Assembly (NCBI GenBank): GCA_025964695.1
Contig: JAOPYK010000173.1
Coordinates: 1 to 64,000, forward strand
Origin: Streptosporangiaceae bacterium
GTDB lineage: Bacteria > Actinomycetota > Actinomycetes > Streptosporangiales > Streptosporangiaceae
Direction of reading: 5' to 3'
DNA length: 64,000 bases
The translations under genes and the position numbers were made by a program. The notes beneath the pieces were generated by a model that saw nothing but the letters and a program-made list of their open reading frames with translations, had not been told where the DNA came from and searched no databases. Shown here one piece after another: positions 43,818 through 52,831 of the stretch; the first letter of the stretch is position 1; the number at the start of each line of letters is the position of its first letter.

Positions 43818-44575
43818 GCACCGTCCTGGAATGCCGTTCCCTCGATGCCGGCCATCTCGGCCGGCCCGTCGTGCGCGGGTTCGATCTCAGTGTCTCGGAG
43901 GGCGAGATCGTCGCCTTGCTGGGGCCCAACGGAGCCGGCAAGACCACCGTCCTGCTGACCCTCTCCGGTCTCCTGCCCAAGCTCGGTGGCAGCGTCTCGT
44001 TGCTGGGACACCCCCTGCGGGCCTCCCGGCCGCACCTGGTCACCCGACTGGGGCTCGTGCTGGTACCCGATGACCGGGCACTCTTCACCACACTCACCAC
44101 CCGGGAGAACCTCCGGCTCGGCCGGCGTCGCGGCGGCATGGGCGTCCCGGAGGTCTTGTCATACTTCCCGGCGCTCGAGGAGCGTCTGGACGTCAAGGCC
44201 GGCATGCTGTCCGGCGGCGAGCAGCAAATGCTCGCCGTAGGCCGCGCACTGGTCCAGGGACCGAAGGTTCTCCTCCTCGACGAGATGAGCATGGGCCTGG
44301 CCCCGACGATCGTCGAGTCCCTCCTGAGCGGATTGCGCAAGATCGCCGGCGACTCCGGAGTCGCCGTCGTGCTGGTGGAGCAACACGTGATGCTGGCACT
44401 CGAGGTCGCCGATCGGGCCCTGGTGCTCGCGCATGGCGAGGTCACACTTCAGGGCTCGGCGGCCGATCTGGCCGCTGACCGGGAGCGGCTCGAGAACAGC
44501 TACCTCGGGGCCGGTGCCCGGCCCGCTGGGAACACCGCAAGTGACATAGTCGCTCATATGGCCCGGCCCGCCTGA
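43814..44575 (+). CDS. livF: LivF-type ABC transporter ATPase
   Basis: The 253-residue ATPase has Walker A GPNGAGKTT (about 37-45), signature LSGGEQQMLAVGRAL near 132 and Walker B VLLLDEMSMGLAP. It pairs with the ATPase domain of the fused chain to form the asymmetric Liv-type motor. Its ATG overlaps the fused gene's stop. It is the last gene of the importer operon. Confidence 0.93.
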   Translation: MSTVLECRSLDAGHLGRPVVRGFDLSVSEGEIVALLGPNGAGKTTVLLTLSGLLPKLGGSVSLLGHPLRASRPHLVTRLGLVLVPDDRALFTTLTTRENLRLGRRRGGMGVPEVLSYFPALEERLDVKAGMLSGGEQQMLAVGRALVQGPKVLLLDEMSMGLAPTIVESLLSGLRKIAGDSGVAVVLVEQHVMLALEVADRALVLAHGEVTLQGSAADLAADRERLENSYLGAGARPAGNTASDIVAHMARPA

Positions 44576-44578
44576 TCT

Positions 44579-44700
44579 GACCTACCTGCCGCAACAACGG
44601 CGTCGTAGACGTATGCGAAGGTGAGGGCGACGGATCGCCCGACACCTTGTCCCGCACCGGTCACCAGCGCTCGCCGGTCGGTGAGATCTATTCCAGCATC
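44579..44700 (-). pseudogene. N-terminal remnant of a short-chain dehydrogenase
   Basis: On the minus strand the codons at 44614-44688 read DLTDRRALVTGAGQGVGRS and then VALTFA. That is a classic SDR first strand plus nucleotide loop TGxxxGxG. The similarity ends abruptly after VALTFA, and no catalytic Tyr-Lys follows before the importer genes. There is no start codon in register. It lies downstream of the aldehyde dehydrogenase on the same strand. I read it as the broken start of a lost SDR gene. Confidence 0.65.
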
Positions 44701-44751
44701 GAATGGTCCCGTACACGGTTTCGCTACAGCGAGCCGCCGGCTCCGGATGAT

Positions 44752-46281
44752 TCAGCTCCACTCGATGGTCTTGAGTTCGGTGAACTCCTCGATGCCGTGG
44801 TGTCCCCACTCCCTGCCGACGCCACTTTGCTTGAACCCGCCGAAGACGCCGGTGATGCCGATGCCGCCGCCCTGCTCCGCCGACCAGCCTGGACCGGTGC
44901 CCCCCAGGCCCTCGAAGTTGGTCACCTGCGGACCGACGGTCTGCACGGCGACGTTGCCTGCACGGATCTGACGAGCCACGTTGAAGCCGCGAGCGGTGTT
45001 GCCGGTCACGACCCCACCGCCGAGACCGTAGACCGAGTCGTTGGCGAGCCTGATCGCGTCAGCTTCGGTCCGGTAGGTGATGACGGTGAGGACCGGCCCG
45101 AAGATCTCCTCCTGTGCGATCCGCATGTCGTTGCGGGCGTTGATGAACAAGGTGGGTTCGTAGAAAAAGCCCTTGGTGAGGTGGTCCGGACGCCGACCAC
45201 CGAAGGCCAGCTCCGCGCCCTCGTCGAGACCGGCTTGGACGTATCCTTCGACGCGCTTGCGCTGCTGCTCACGGATGAGCGGCCCGATGACGGTGTCGGA
45301 CTCCCGCGGGTCGCCGATCTTGAGATAGGACAGCGAGTTCTTCGCGCCCTCCACGTAGGCCTCGAGCAGGTGCTCCGGCAGCAGCAGGCGCGTGTGAATG
45401 GCACACCCCTGTCCCGCATGGATCATGTTCGTCACGATGCCCATGCTGGCGACATGCTCCTCGGGTACATCGTCGAGCACGATCGATGCGCTCTTGCCAC
45501 CCAGTTCGAGCTGCAGTCTCTTCACCGTCGGCGCCGCGGCCGCCATGATCCGCCGACCGGTCTGGGTCGACCCCGTGAAGGTGACCATGTCGACCATCGG
45601 ATGGGTCGTCATCGCCTCACCGAGCTCGGCACCACCCGTGATGACGTTGAGGACACCCGGCGGAAGCTCCGCGTCCTGGGCCGCCTTCGCGATCTCGTAC
45701 GCGTCCAGTGGTGTCCACTGGTGAGGCTTCAGCACCACGGTGCAGCCGGCGGCGAGAGCGGGAATCACCTTCACGATGTTGAGGAAGAAGGGAAAGTTGA
45801 ACGGGGTGATGGCCGCCACCACGCCCGCCGGCTCGCGGACGACGGCGTGCCCGGCCATGCCGACCGGGCCGCCTACCGGCGGCGATACCTCGGTCCACTG
45901 AACGGCGTGCTCCACCGAGTCCGCGACCCACTGGGCGATGTTGATGGTGCCCCGGACCGCGATTATGTCGGCGAGGAAGCCGACCGCGCCGGATTCGGCC
46001 ATGACCAGTTCCTTGAGCGCGTCGTGACGCTCATCGAGGATGGCGGCGAATCGGCGGAGCACGACCCCTCGCTCACGCGGTGAAATGCGGGGCCATGGAC
46101 CCTCGTCGAATGCCCGGCGGGCAGCCTCGATCGCGGCGGCGGCGGCCTTGACGTCAGCGTCGGGAACAGAGCCGATCACGTTTTCGGTAGCGGGGTCGAT
46201 GACCTCGATGACGCCGGCGGCGTTGCTCGCCGTCCAGGCACCGTCTATGAACATGGTGTCGTACTTCCAACGCCCATTCAC
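44752..46281 (-). CDS. NAD(P)-dependent aldehyde dehydrogenase
   Basis: The 509-residue enzyme has Asn162 in TPFNFPFF, general base Glu259 in LELGGKS and nucleophile Cys293 in GQGCAIHTR, with EEIFGPVL downstream. It oxidises an aldehyde to the acid, for example after P450 or aldolase action. GGAGGAACA precedes a GTG start at 46281; ATG 46254 is an alternative. An insert rich in Gly (GLGGTGPGWSAEQGGGIG) near 470-490 is longer than in most relatives. Confidence 0.93.
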   Translation of the reverse strand: MNGRWKYDTMFIDGAWTASNAAGVIEVIDPATENVIGSVPDADVKAAAAAIEAARRAFDEGPWPRISPRERGVVLRRFAAILDERHDALKELVMAESGAVGFLADIIAVRGTINIAQWVADSVEHAVQWTEVSPPVGGPVGMAGHAVVREPAGVVAAITPFNFPFFLNIVKVIPALAAGCTVVLKPHQWTPLDAYEIAKAAQDAELPPGVLNVITGGAELGEAMTTHPMVDMVTFTGSTQTGRRIMAAAAPTVKRLQLELGGKSASIVLDDVPEEHVASMGIVTNMIHAGQGCAIHTRLLLPEHLLEAYVEGAKNSLSYLKIGDPRESDTVIGPLIREQQRKRVEGYVQAGLDEGAELAFGGRRPDHLTKGFFYEPTLFINARNDMRIAQEEIFGPVLTVITYRTEADAIRLANDSVYGLGGGVVTGNTARGFNVARQIRAGNVAVQTVGPQVTNFEGLGGTGPGWSAEQGGGIGITGVFGGFKQSGVGREWGHHGIEEFTELKTIEWS

Positions 46282-46755
46282 CGGGGTGTTCCTCCATCTC
46301 GCACAGGGTCGCGTCCCTCAGGACATCGTCAGCAAGGTTCTACGACCTGCTGCCGACCGGAACGGGGCGGGAAATTCGGGTGGTGGTCAGTCTCATCCGC
46401 AACGTCAATGCGTGACTTCGGGGCCGCCTGCGGCGGAACCGGCCCTCCTTCCACCCGCCCATAACAGCAGTCAGTCTCCTTTCGCCCGACGCCTTGCTGG
46501 GCTGGAGTCCGGCCAGGCCTATCCCGGAAGGAGCAGACTGCCGTCCGACGAACATAGCACCAAAACAGGTGCTTTGAGAATACTGTTCCTACTGAATGCC
46601 AATGAGCTACCGTTATCCGGGAACGTGGTTCTCTCTTAACGAGCGGAGGTGCTGGCCGGGTTCGGCTCCTCGACCCAGCCGGCGCCGTCCGGTCGCAGCC
46701 CGGACCGCTCTCGCCCTGCCTTGCCCACCCCATCAGTGCCCTCTGGAGGACAACC
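46282..46755. other. Divergent promoter region
   Basis: These 474 bases separate the aldehyde dehydrogenase (minus) and an SDR (plus). AGCACC-N6-GGTGCT forms a small dyad near 46556-46573, followed by AT-richer DNA to 46640. The long minus-strand frame across it lacks coding character. No promoter could be assigned with confidence. Confidence 0.4.
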
Positions 46756-47583
46756 ATGGAAGACGTACTCGGTTACGCAGGCCGCCGTGTCGTGGTCACC
46801 GGCGCCGCTTCGGGGATGGGCGCCGCCACCGCTCAGCTCCTGGTCGACCTCGGCGCACGGGTCACCGCCATCGACGTGAACCCGACAAAGGCGCCGGTCG
46901 ACCGGGCACTCCAGGTCGACCTGCGTGACCGGGCGGCGATCGAGGCTGCAGCCGAGGCGATCGAGGGGCCGGTCGAGGGCTATTTCGGCTGCGCCGGCCT
47001 GCCCGGCCCGCCGTTCTCCGACCTCGACGTGATGCTCGTCAACTTCGTGGGCGCGCGTTACCTCATCGAGCTGGTCCTACCGAAGATCCCTGCGGGTGGC
47101 GCCATCGCGGTCGTGGCCTCCAACGCCGCCATGGGCTGGCAGCTGCAACTGCCGCAGCTCATGGAGCTGGTGACCGCCGATGGCTTCGACGCGGGAAGGA
47201 AGTGGTGCGAGAAGCACCTCGAAGATCTCGGGTCGGACGCCTACTCTCTCTCGAAGAAGGTGGTCAACGCCTGGGTCGCGTCCCGTGCCGCCACCCTCAT
47301 CACCGAGGGCGTACGGCTCAACTGCATCAACCCGGGCCCGACGAATACTGCGATGATGCCGCACTTCGTCGAGTACGCCGGGCAGGAGGTTCTTGACGCC
47401 TTCGTCGGCCCGATCGGACGGCAGTCGACCGCCGAGGAGCAGGCCTGGCCGCTGGTGTTCCTCAACAGCCCTCGGTCCAGCTACGTCAACGGCGAGGCCT
47501 TCACCACCGACGGCGGGTTCTTCGGCGCGGTGCAGACCGGCCAGATAGACCTGGCGAAGCAGTTCGGCGGGGCGGGCCAGTAG
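46756..47583 (+). CDS. Short-chain dehydrogenase, 3-alpha-HSD-like
   Basis: The 275-residue SDR has VVVTGAASGMGAA, Ser122 (VASNAAMG), Tyr163 and Lys167 (YSLSKK) and C-terminal YVNGEAFTTDGG. A ~30-residue helical insert before the Tyr (about 130-160) and the short VNFVGARYLIE region resemble bacterial 3-alpha-hydroxysteroid/carveol-type dehydrogenases. GGAGG precedes the ATG. It is monocistronic with a terminator after it. Confidence 0.88.
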   Translation: MEDVLGYAGRRVVVTGAASGMGAATAQLLVDLGARVTAIDVNPTKAPVDRALQVDLRDRAAIEAAAEAIEGPVEGYFGCAGLPGPPFSDLDVMLVNFVGARYLIELVLPKIPAGGAIAVVASNAAMGWQLQLPQLMELVTADGFDAGRKWCEKHLEDLGSDAYSLSKKVVNAWVASRAATLITEGVRLNCINPGPTNTAMMPHFVEYAGQEVLDAFVGPIGRQSTAEEQAWPLVFLNSPRSSYVNGEAFTTDGGFFGAVQTGQIDLAKQFGGAGQ

Positions 47584-47597
47584 TCACGGTAACGACC

Positions 47598-47627
47598 GAG
47601 GCGGTCCCGGGCTGACGGGACCGCCTT
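47598..47627. terminator. Hairpin between convergent genes
   Basis: GGCGGTCCC (47600-47608) pairs with GGGACCGCC (47617-47625), extended by A-T and G-T pairs on the outside. It lies between the SDR stop and the stop of the minus-strand dehydrogenase, so it can serve both. Confidence 0.7.
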
Positions 47628-47657
47628 CGTGCGCCGGGCCCACCATCCCGACTCCGG

Positions 47658-48830
47658 TCAGCGACCGAGCAGGTCACGTCCGATGATCAACTTCATGATC
47701 TCGGAGGTACCTCCGTAGATGGTCTGGACGCGGGTGTCGACGAATGAGCGGGCGATCGGGTATTCGAGCATGTAGCCGTAACCGCCGAACAACTGCACGC
47801 ACCGGTCCACGATCCGCTTCTGTGCTTCGGTCGCCCACAGTTTCGCCTTTGCCGCGGCCACTGCGGACAGCGTCCCACGGTTGTAGTCCAGGATCATCTC
47901 GTCGATATAGGTGCGGGTCACCTCGACCTCGGTGGCGATCTCGGCCAGGGTGAACTGGGTGTTCTGCTGTGCCGCGATGGGCTTACCGAAAACCTGCCGG
48001 GTCGTCACGTAGTCGACCGTCCATTCCAGCGCCGCCTGCGCCGCCGCGCTGGCACTGACGGCGATCGACAGCCGTTCGAGCGGCAGCCGTTCCATCATGT
48101 GGACGAAACCGCCGCCCACGTCGCCGATCAGGTTGGCGGCCGGCACCCGCACATCGTCGAAGAAGAGCTCGGCCGTGTCCTGCGCCTGCAGCCCGACCTT
48201 CTTGAGCTTGCGTCCACGGGAGAAGCCCTCCATCCCCCGCTCCACCATCAGCAGGCTCATGCCCTTCGCCCCCGCTTCCGGGTCGGTGTAGGCGACGGCG
48301 ATGACGTAGTCCGCATGGATCCCGTTGGTGATGAAGGTCTTGGCCCCGTTGAGCACCCAGGTCTCGCCGTCGCGCACCGCGGTGGTGGCGATGGCTCTCA
48401 GGTCGCTACCGGTCCCGGGTTCGGTCATCGCGATGGCGCCGATCGCCTCGCCCGAGCAGCACGGCGGAAGCCAGCGGCGCTGCTGCTCGGGCGTGGCCAG
48501 ATTGATCAGGTAGGGGATGAAGACATCATCCTGGACACTGAGCCCGGAGCTGACCGATGCGGCGGAGACACGGGCGAACTCCTCGGCGACCACCGTACGG
48601 AACCTGTAATCGGCGAGACCGCCGCCGCCGTACTCCTCCGGAACGGCGATACCTATCAATCCCTGCTTGCCGGCCGCGACCCAGGCCGACCGGTCCACGA
48701 GGTGCTGTTCCTCCCAGCGTTCAAGGTTCGAGATGATCTCGCGCGCGATGAACGTACGGACGGTGTCCCTGAACTGTTTGTGCTCACTGTCGAACAGGCT
48801 GCGGGCGGCCTGCGGAAGGGCGGTCGTCAT
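47658..48830 (-). CDS. Acyl-CoA dehydrogenase
   Basis: The 390-residue flavoprotein has GLIGIAVPEEYGGGG, AMTEPGTGSDL, WVLNGAKTFITNGIHAD, RQVFGKPI and a C-terminal IYGGTSEIMK. The start at 48830 is preceded by GAGG. It lies 45 bases after a thiolase gene and downstream of an acyl-CoA ligase, giving a compact beta-oxidation set ligase-thiolase-dehydrogenase on the minus strand. Unlike the pair at 28918-31022 it is of standard single-chain type. Confidence 0.92.
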   Translation of the reverse strand: MTTALPQAARSLFDSEHKQFRDTVRTFIAREIISNLERWEEQHLVDRSAWVAAGKQGLIGIAVPEEYGGGGLADYRFRTVVAEEFARVSAASVSSGLSVQDDVFIPYLINLATPEQQRRWLPPCCSGEAIGAIAMTEPGTGSDLRAIATTAVRDGETWVLNGAKTFITNGIHADYVIAVAYTDPEAGAKGMSLLMVERGMEGFSRGRKLKKVGLQAQDTAELFFDDVRVPAANLIGDVGGGFVHMMERLPLERLSIAVSASAAAQAALEWTVDYVTTRQVFGKPIAAQQNTQFTLAEIATEVEVTRTYIDEMILDYNRGTLSAVAAAKAKLWATEAQKRIVDRCVQLFGGYGYMLEYPIARSFVDTRVQTIYGGTSEIMKLIIGRDLLGR

Positions 48831-48875
48831 GGCGATCCTCGAGAAGGTCGGGCGGCCGGGGTCCTCGTGCTTCAC

Positions 48876-50045
48876 TCAGACGCGTTCGACCACGAGTGCG
48901 GAGCCCATTCCGCCGCCGGCGCACATCGACACCACGCCGATGCGGGCGTCTCGACGTGTGAGCTCATGGACCATCGAGACGAGCATCCGGGCACCTGTGG
49001 CCGCGATCGGGTGGCCGAGGCTGATTCCGCTGCCGTTGACATTCGTCATCGACTCGTCCAGACCGAGTTCGCGGGCGCAGGCCACTGCCATGGTGGCGAA
49101 CGCCTCGTTGATCTCGAGGACGTCGACCTGGTCGAGGCTCAGCCCGCTGCGCTCCAGGGCCTTCGGGATCGCCAGCGTCGGGGCGAGCCCGGTCCGCTCG
49201 ATGTCCACGCCGACCGAGGCCCAGCCGCGGATCCTCGCCAGCGGCGTCAGGCCGTGGGTGCGCGCGAAGTCCGAGCTGCCGACGACGAGGGCCGCCGCCG
49301 CGTCGTTGACGCCCGAGGAGTTCCCCGCTGTGACGACGGCGCCCGGCATCTCCGGGTGCAGGACCTTCAAGCCCGCCAGCGCTTCGGGAGTACTGCCGGC
49401 CCGCGGGTGCTCGTCTGTGGTGAACAGGCCGGGTGAACCGTTCTTCATCACGGGGACGCCGACGATCTCGTCTTCGAAGTAGCCCTTGGCGATGGCGTCG
49501 ATGGCCCGCTGGTGCGAGCGAGCCGACCAGGCGTCGGCCTGCTCGCGGGTGATGCCGCACAGCCGGGCAATGTTCTCGCCGATCGTCACGGACATGTCGT
49601 AGGGCGGGATACCGGGGGCGTCCGGATGGCTCTCGGGCATCCAGCGCGTCGGCTCCGTCGCGCCCGGCAGCACCTTCGTCAGCCTCGGCATCGTACTCGC
49701 GCTCTCTGTGCCGCCGGTGACGATGACGTCCTCCATTCCCGCGAGAATGGTGGCCGCCGCGAACTGCACGGCCGTGAGGCCGGACGCACAGTGACGGTTG
49801 ACGGCCACCCCGGGCACGGAGGTCATGCCGAGGCGCACGGCGACATTGCGTCCGATGACGCCGCCGCCTTGAAGCGACTCGGCCAAAATGAGATCGCCCA
49901 GCTCGCCGGCCGGGACCCCGGACCGCGTCACGGCGGCGCCGACGGCGACCTCGGCGAGCTGGAACGCGTCCATGTCGGCCAGCGAGCCCTTACGGGCCCG
50001 GCCGATCGGGGTCCGCGCGGCTGAGAGAATGAGTGCGTCGGGCAT
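48876..50045 (-). CDS. Acetyl-CoA acetyltransferase (thiolase)
   Basis: The 389-residue enzyme has nucleophile Cys86 (NRHCASG), His345 (SLGHPIAATGAR) and Cys375 (SMCAGGGMGS). It starts at ATG 50045 behind GGAGG. It is the second thiolase in the window and closer to generic FadA proteins than the one at 10512. Its neighbours are an acyl-CoA ligase upstream and a dehydrogenase downstream on the same strand. Confidence 0.93.
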   Translation of the reverse strand: MPDALILSAARTPIGRARKGSLADMDAFQLAEVAVGAAVTRSGVPAGELGDLILAESLQGGGVIGRNVAVRLGMTSVPGVAVNRHCASGLTAVQFAAATILAGMEDVIVTGGTESASTMPRLTKVLPGATEPTRWMPESHPDAPGIPPYDMSVTIGENIARLCGITREQADAWSARSHQRAIDAIAKGYFEDEIVGVPVMKNGSPGLFTTDEHPRAGSTPEALAGLKVLHPEMPGAVVTAGNSSGVNDAAAALVVGSSDFARTHGLTPLARIRGWASVGVDIERTGLAPTLAIPKALERSGLSLDQVDVLEINEAFATMAVACARELGLDESMTNVNGSGISLGHPIAATGARMLVSMVHELTRRDARIGVVSMCAGGGMGSALVVERV

Positions 50046-50195
50046 CGTGGCCTCCAAGGCAGAGATGTCGGCGTCAGGCCGTTCCAGGCGATCGGCCGGA
50101 CGAGCTGAGTTTGCGGAAGTCCCAGGTGGTCCTCACCGGCATCGATGACCACCGACTCCCGCGAGTCGAGTGCGCGACGTGGCGCTGCAAGGCGG

Positions 50196-51701
50196 TCATG
50201 CGATCGGCTCCCGCTGCCCGCCGAGAAGGTCCGCGAGAACCTCACGGCGCAGGATCTTCCCGGTCGGTGTCTGGGGCAGCGTGGCGCGGAACACGATCAG
50301 GGCCGGGGTCTTGGAGCCGCGCAGCCGGGATCGCACCCAATCGCGCAACTCCTCCGCGTCGACGAGCCGATCGGGGCGGAGCACGACCGCGGCGGCGATG
50401 TCCTGGCCCCACCGCTCATCGGGAACACCGACGACGGCGGCCTCGGCAACCGCGGCGTGTTCGAGCAGCACGTCCTCGATCTCCGCGGGTGCGATGTTCT
50501 CGCCGCCGCGGATGATGGTGTCGTCAGAACGTCCTTCGACGAAGAGGTAGCCGGCGTTGTCCACCCAGCCGCGGTCGCGGGTGGCGAACCACCCTTCGGG
50601 GTCGAGCGACGTCCCCTGATCGCGGTACTCACCCGAAACCTGAGGCCCGCGTACGTGGATGTCGCCGGACGCTCCTGCGGGCAGTACGCCGCCCGAACCC
50701 CGCACCTGGATCTCGATGCCGGGAAGGAGCCGGCCGACGGAACCGAGCCTGGCACGGGCGACCGGGTCACCGCCGAGCGCGGCGCGGTGGTCGTCCGGGC
50801 CGAGTACCGCGATCGTGGAGCTGGTCTCGGTCAGACCGTAGGCGTTGACGAAGTCGACCCCCGGGAAGAGCCGGATCGCGCGGTCGAGCACCGGCATCGG
50901 CATCTTCGCACCGCCGTAGGCCAGGGATCTCAGGGTGGGGACCCCGGCGTGCGGGGCGTCACCCAGGTGCTCGGTGAGGCGGGCCAGCATCGTCGGGACG
51001 AGGAGCGCGTGGCTGACCTCCTCCTCCCGCACCCGTTCCAGCCATCCCTCGGGCGTGAACGACTCCAGGTAGACGACCCGCCTGCCCGCGTAAACGTTGC
51101 TCAGCAGATTGGACACGCCGGCGATGTGGTAAGGCGGCACGCTCACGAGCATCGCGTCGCGCTCACCGGCGGCGCCGAAGTCGACGCTGCCGAGCAGGTA
51201 CGACACGACATGCCGGTGACGGAGCACGGCCGCCTTCGGAGCGGAGGTCGTGCCGCTGGTATAGAGCAGGGCCGCCACGGCGTCGGGCTCGTCATCCCAC
51301 CGTGGTACGTCCGGCCCGGCATCGGCGCACGCGGCACGCCACTCCCGGATGCCCATGACGCGCGCACCGGTCGGCGGATCGAGGTCGGAGATGACCAGGG
51401 CATGCGGATGGTGCGCCAGCAGGCCGGCGAGCTGATCCCGGCCGAGGCGATAGTTGAGAGGCACCAACGGGACACCCGCCCAGGCACTGGCGAACAACGC
51501 CACCGGGAAGGCTTCCCCGTTGACGCCCAGGTAGACGACCTCTTCGGCACCGCTCTCCCGCAGCACCGCAGCCCCCGCCCCGGCCTGGTCGAGCAGTTGC
51601 AGGCAGCTCAGCGCACCCGAGCCGGCCGCACCGTACCTCCCGATCGCGACTCGGTCCGGCGTTCCCGTCGCCGCCATCTCCAGAAGCGTCATTATGTTCA
51701 T
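50196..51701 (-). CDS. AMP-dependent acyl-CoA ligase with an altered hinge motif
   Basis: The 501-residue ANL enzyme has LYTSGTTSAPKAAVL, AYGLTETSS and PTGKILRREVL with the catalytic Lys. The motif normally read as TGD is TRD here (EGWFATRDRG): the Asp that binds the ribose is kept, but Gly is replaced by Arg. The start ATG 51701 sits 11 bases after the small conserved gene. It probably activates a carboxylic acid for the following thiolase and dehydrogenase. Confidence 0.9.
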   Translation of the reverse strand: MNIMTLLEMAATGTPDRVAIGRYGAAGSGALSCLQLLDQAGAGAAVLRESGAEEVVYLGVNGEAFPVALFASAWAGVPLVPLNYRLGRDQLAGLLAHHPHALVISDLDPPTGARVMGIREWRAACADAGPDVPRWDDEPDAVAALLYTSGTTSAPKAAVLRHRHVVSYLLGSVDFGAAGERDAMLVSVPPYHIAGVSNLLSNVYAGRRVVYLESFTPEGWLERVREEEVSHALLVPTMLARLTEHLGDAPHAGVPTLRSLAYGGAKMPMPVLDRAIRLFPGVDFVNAYGLTETSSTIAVLGPDDHRAALGGDPVARARLGSVGRLLPGIEIQVRGSGGVLPAGASGDIHVRGPQVSGEYRDQGTSLDPEGWFATRDRGWVDNAGYLFVEGRSDDTIIRGGENIAPAEIEDVLLEHAAVAEAAVVGVPDERWGQDIAAAVVLRPDRLVDAEELRDWVRSRLRGSKTPALIVFRATLPQTPTGKILRREVLADLLGGQREPIA

Positions 51702-51712
51702 GGCGGCAGCCC

Positions 51713-52015
51713 TCAGTCCGACGCCGGTAGCGCTTTGGGCGCCTTGATCGTGAGCTTCCGGCCAGCCACGGCGAGCTCGCCCGTCCCAGGCTTCGTGCAC
51801 AGCACCTCGAGCCCGCTCGCGTCGTCGACATAGCGCTTGCCGAGCAGCGTGCCCCCGCCGAAGTCCGGTGCAGGAACCCCGACCAGCTCGGATTCCCCGG
51901 TCATCGGCTGGCCCCCGCAGCTGAGCTCGATAGGGGCGTTCGGTGCGCACACGACGATGATCTCTGTCTCACACACGGAGCTGCGCAGGCGTTTCCCCAC
52001 CGCAATCTCGACCAC
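51713..52015 (-). CDS. Small conserved protein linked to acyl-CoA ligase genes
   Basis: The 100-residue protein begins VEIAVGKRLRSSVCETEIIVV, contains LSCGGQPM and GTLLGKRYVDDASGLEVLCTKPG, and ends in an LTIKAPKALPASD tail. Cys residues near 15, 23, 33 and 73 could bind metal or form disulfides. The GTG start follows GAGGAAAGG. From memory, proteins of this pattern accompany acyl-CoA ligase genes in Nocardia and Mycobacterium relatives, but I know no assigned function. Confidence 0.65.
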   Translation of the reverse strand: MVEIAVGKRLRSSVCETEIIVVCAPNAPIELSCGGQPMTGESELVGVPAPDFGGGTLLGKRYVDDASGLEVLCTKPGTGELAVAGRKLTIKAPKALPASD

Positions 52016-52162
52016 GGGTCACCTTTCCTCGAGTGAGTTCTTCTGTCATCAATCGGCGTGGCATCAGCGCAATCCGCGTCTGCCCTCGGCCGGTCCTTCA
52101 CCATGGACGCCACCTCACGGCCGACCTCGAAGGTCTGGGCGGCGAGCCGCTCGGTCCACTGG

Positions 52163-52726
52163 TCAGGAAGCCACCGTTGGGGACGGTGTCATCCCGGTCT
52201 CACCGGTGTCGGCTGGTTCTCCGGCGACCGGGGGTACGGCCCGGGGACGCCAGAAGACGCCGAGAAGCACCGCGGCACCGCCGAGCCCGATGCCCAGGCA
52301 CGCGGCTAGTCCGGCCCAGGCGCTCAGATGGAAGCCGCTGGCGTGGTCGGCCGACGCCCGTCCGCCGCCGCTGATCGCCGTGGCCGAGAGAACGACGGCG
52401 ATCATCAGCACGTACTCGTAACCGTTGCGGAAGATGAAGAATCCGTGGGTGCGATGCTCGATGACGCCTGCCACCGCCATCGTGCCGAGCAGTGCTCCGG
52501 CGGCCAGCGGGGTGAGGAAGCCGATGGCGAGTGCGAGCCCGCAGCCGACCTCGGTGAGAACGCTCATCCAGGCGTGGGCGCATCCCGGGCGTAGCCCCAG
52601 GCTCTCGAACCAGCGGGCAGTCCCCGCGATCTTGCCGCCGCCGAATGCGTGATTCCAGCCGTGGATCACCATGGTGAGCCCGACGATCAGCCGGATGATC
52701 AGCAGCGAAGTGTCGTTCGCGTGCAT
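52163..52726 (-). CDS. DoxX-family membrane protein
   Basis: The 187-residue protein has about four membrane helices. It starts with the DoxX hallmark LLIIRLIVGLTMVIHGWNHAFGGGKI, shown in two parts: helix 1 at about 8-24 and the HGWNHAFGG loop at about 22-30. A conserved RNGYEYVLMIA helix follows near 100-110. A polar C-terminal tail of ~30 residues is cytoplasmic or extracellular. The role is unclear; relatives accompany quinol or redox functions. GGAG precedes the ATG. Confidence 0.85.
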   Translation of the reverse strand: MHANDTSLLIIRLIVGLTMVIHGWNHAFGGGKIAGTARWFESLGLRPGCAHAWMSVLTEVGCGLALAIGFLTPLAAGALLGTMAVAGVIEHRTHGFFIFRNGYEYVLMIAVVLSATAISGGGRASADHASGFHLSAWAGLAACLGIGLGGAAVLLGVFWRPRAVPPVAGEPADTGETGMTPSPTVAS

Positions 52727-52831
52727 GCGTCGGTCTCCGTTCGCGTCAGCCGGGCACCGGCGGCGAGGGCGCCGTCTGCCGGTGCACGGTCTTCGTGGGT
52801 GCCCTTCGCCGGGCCGCCCAGAGCAGCGGGG

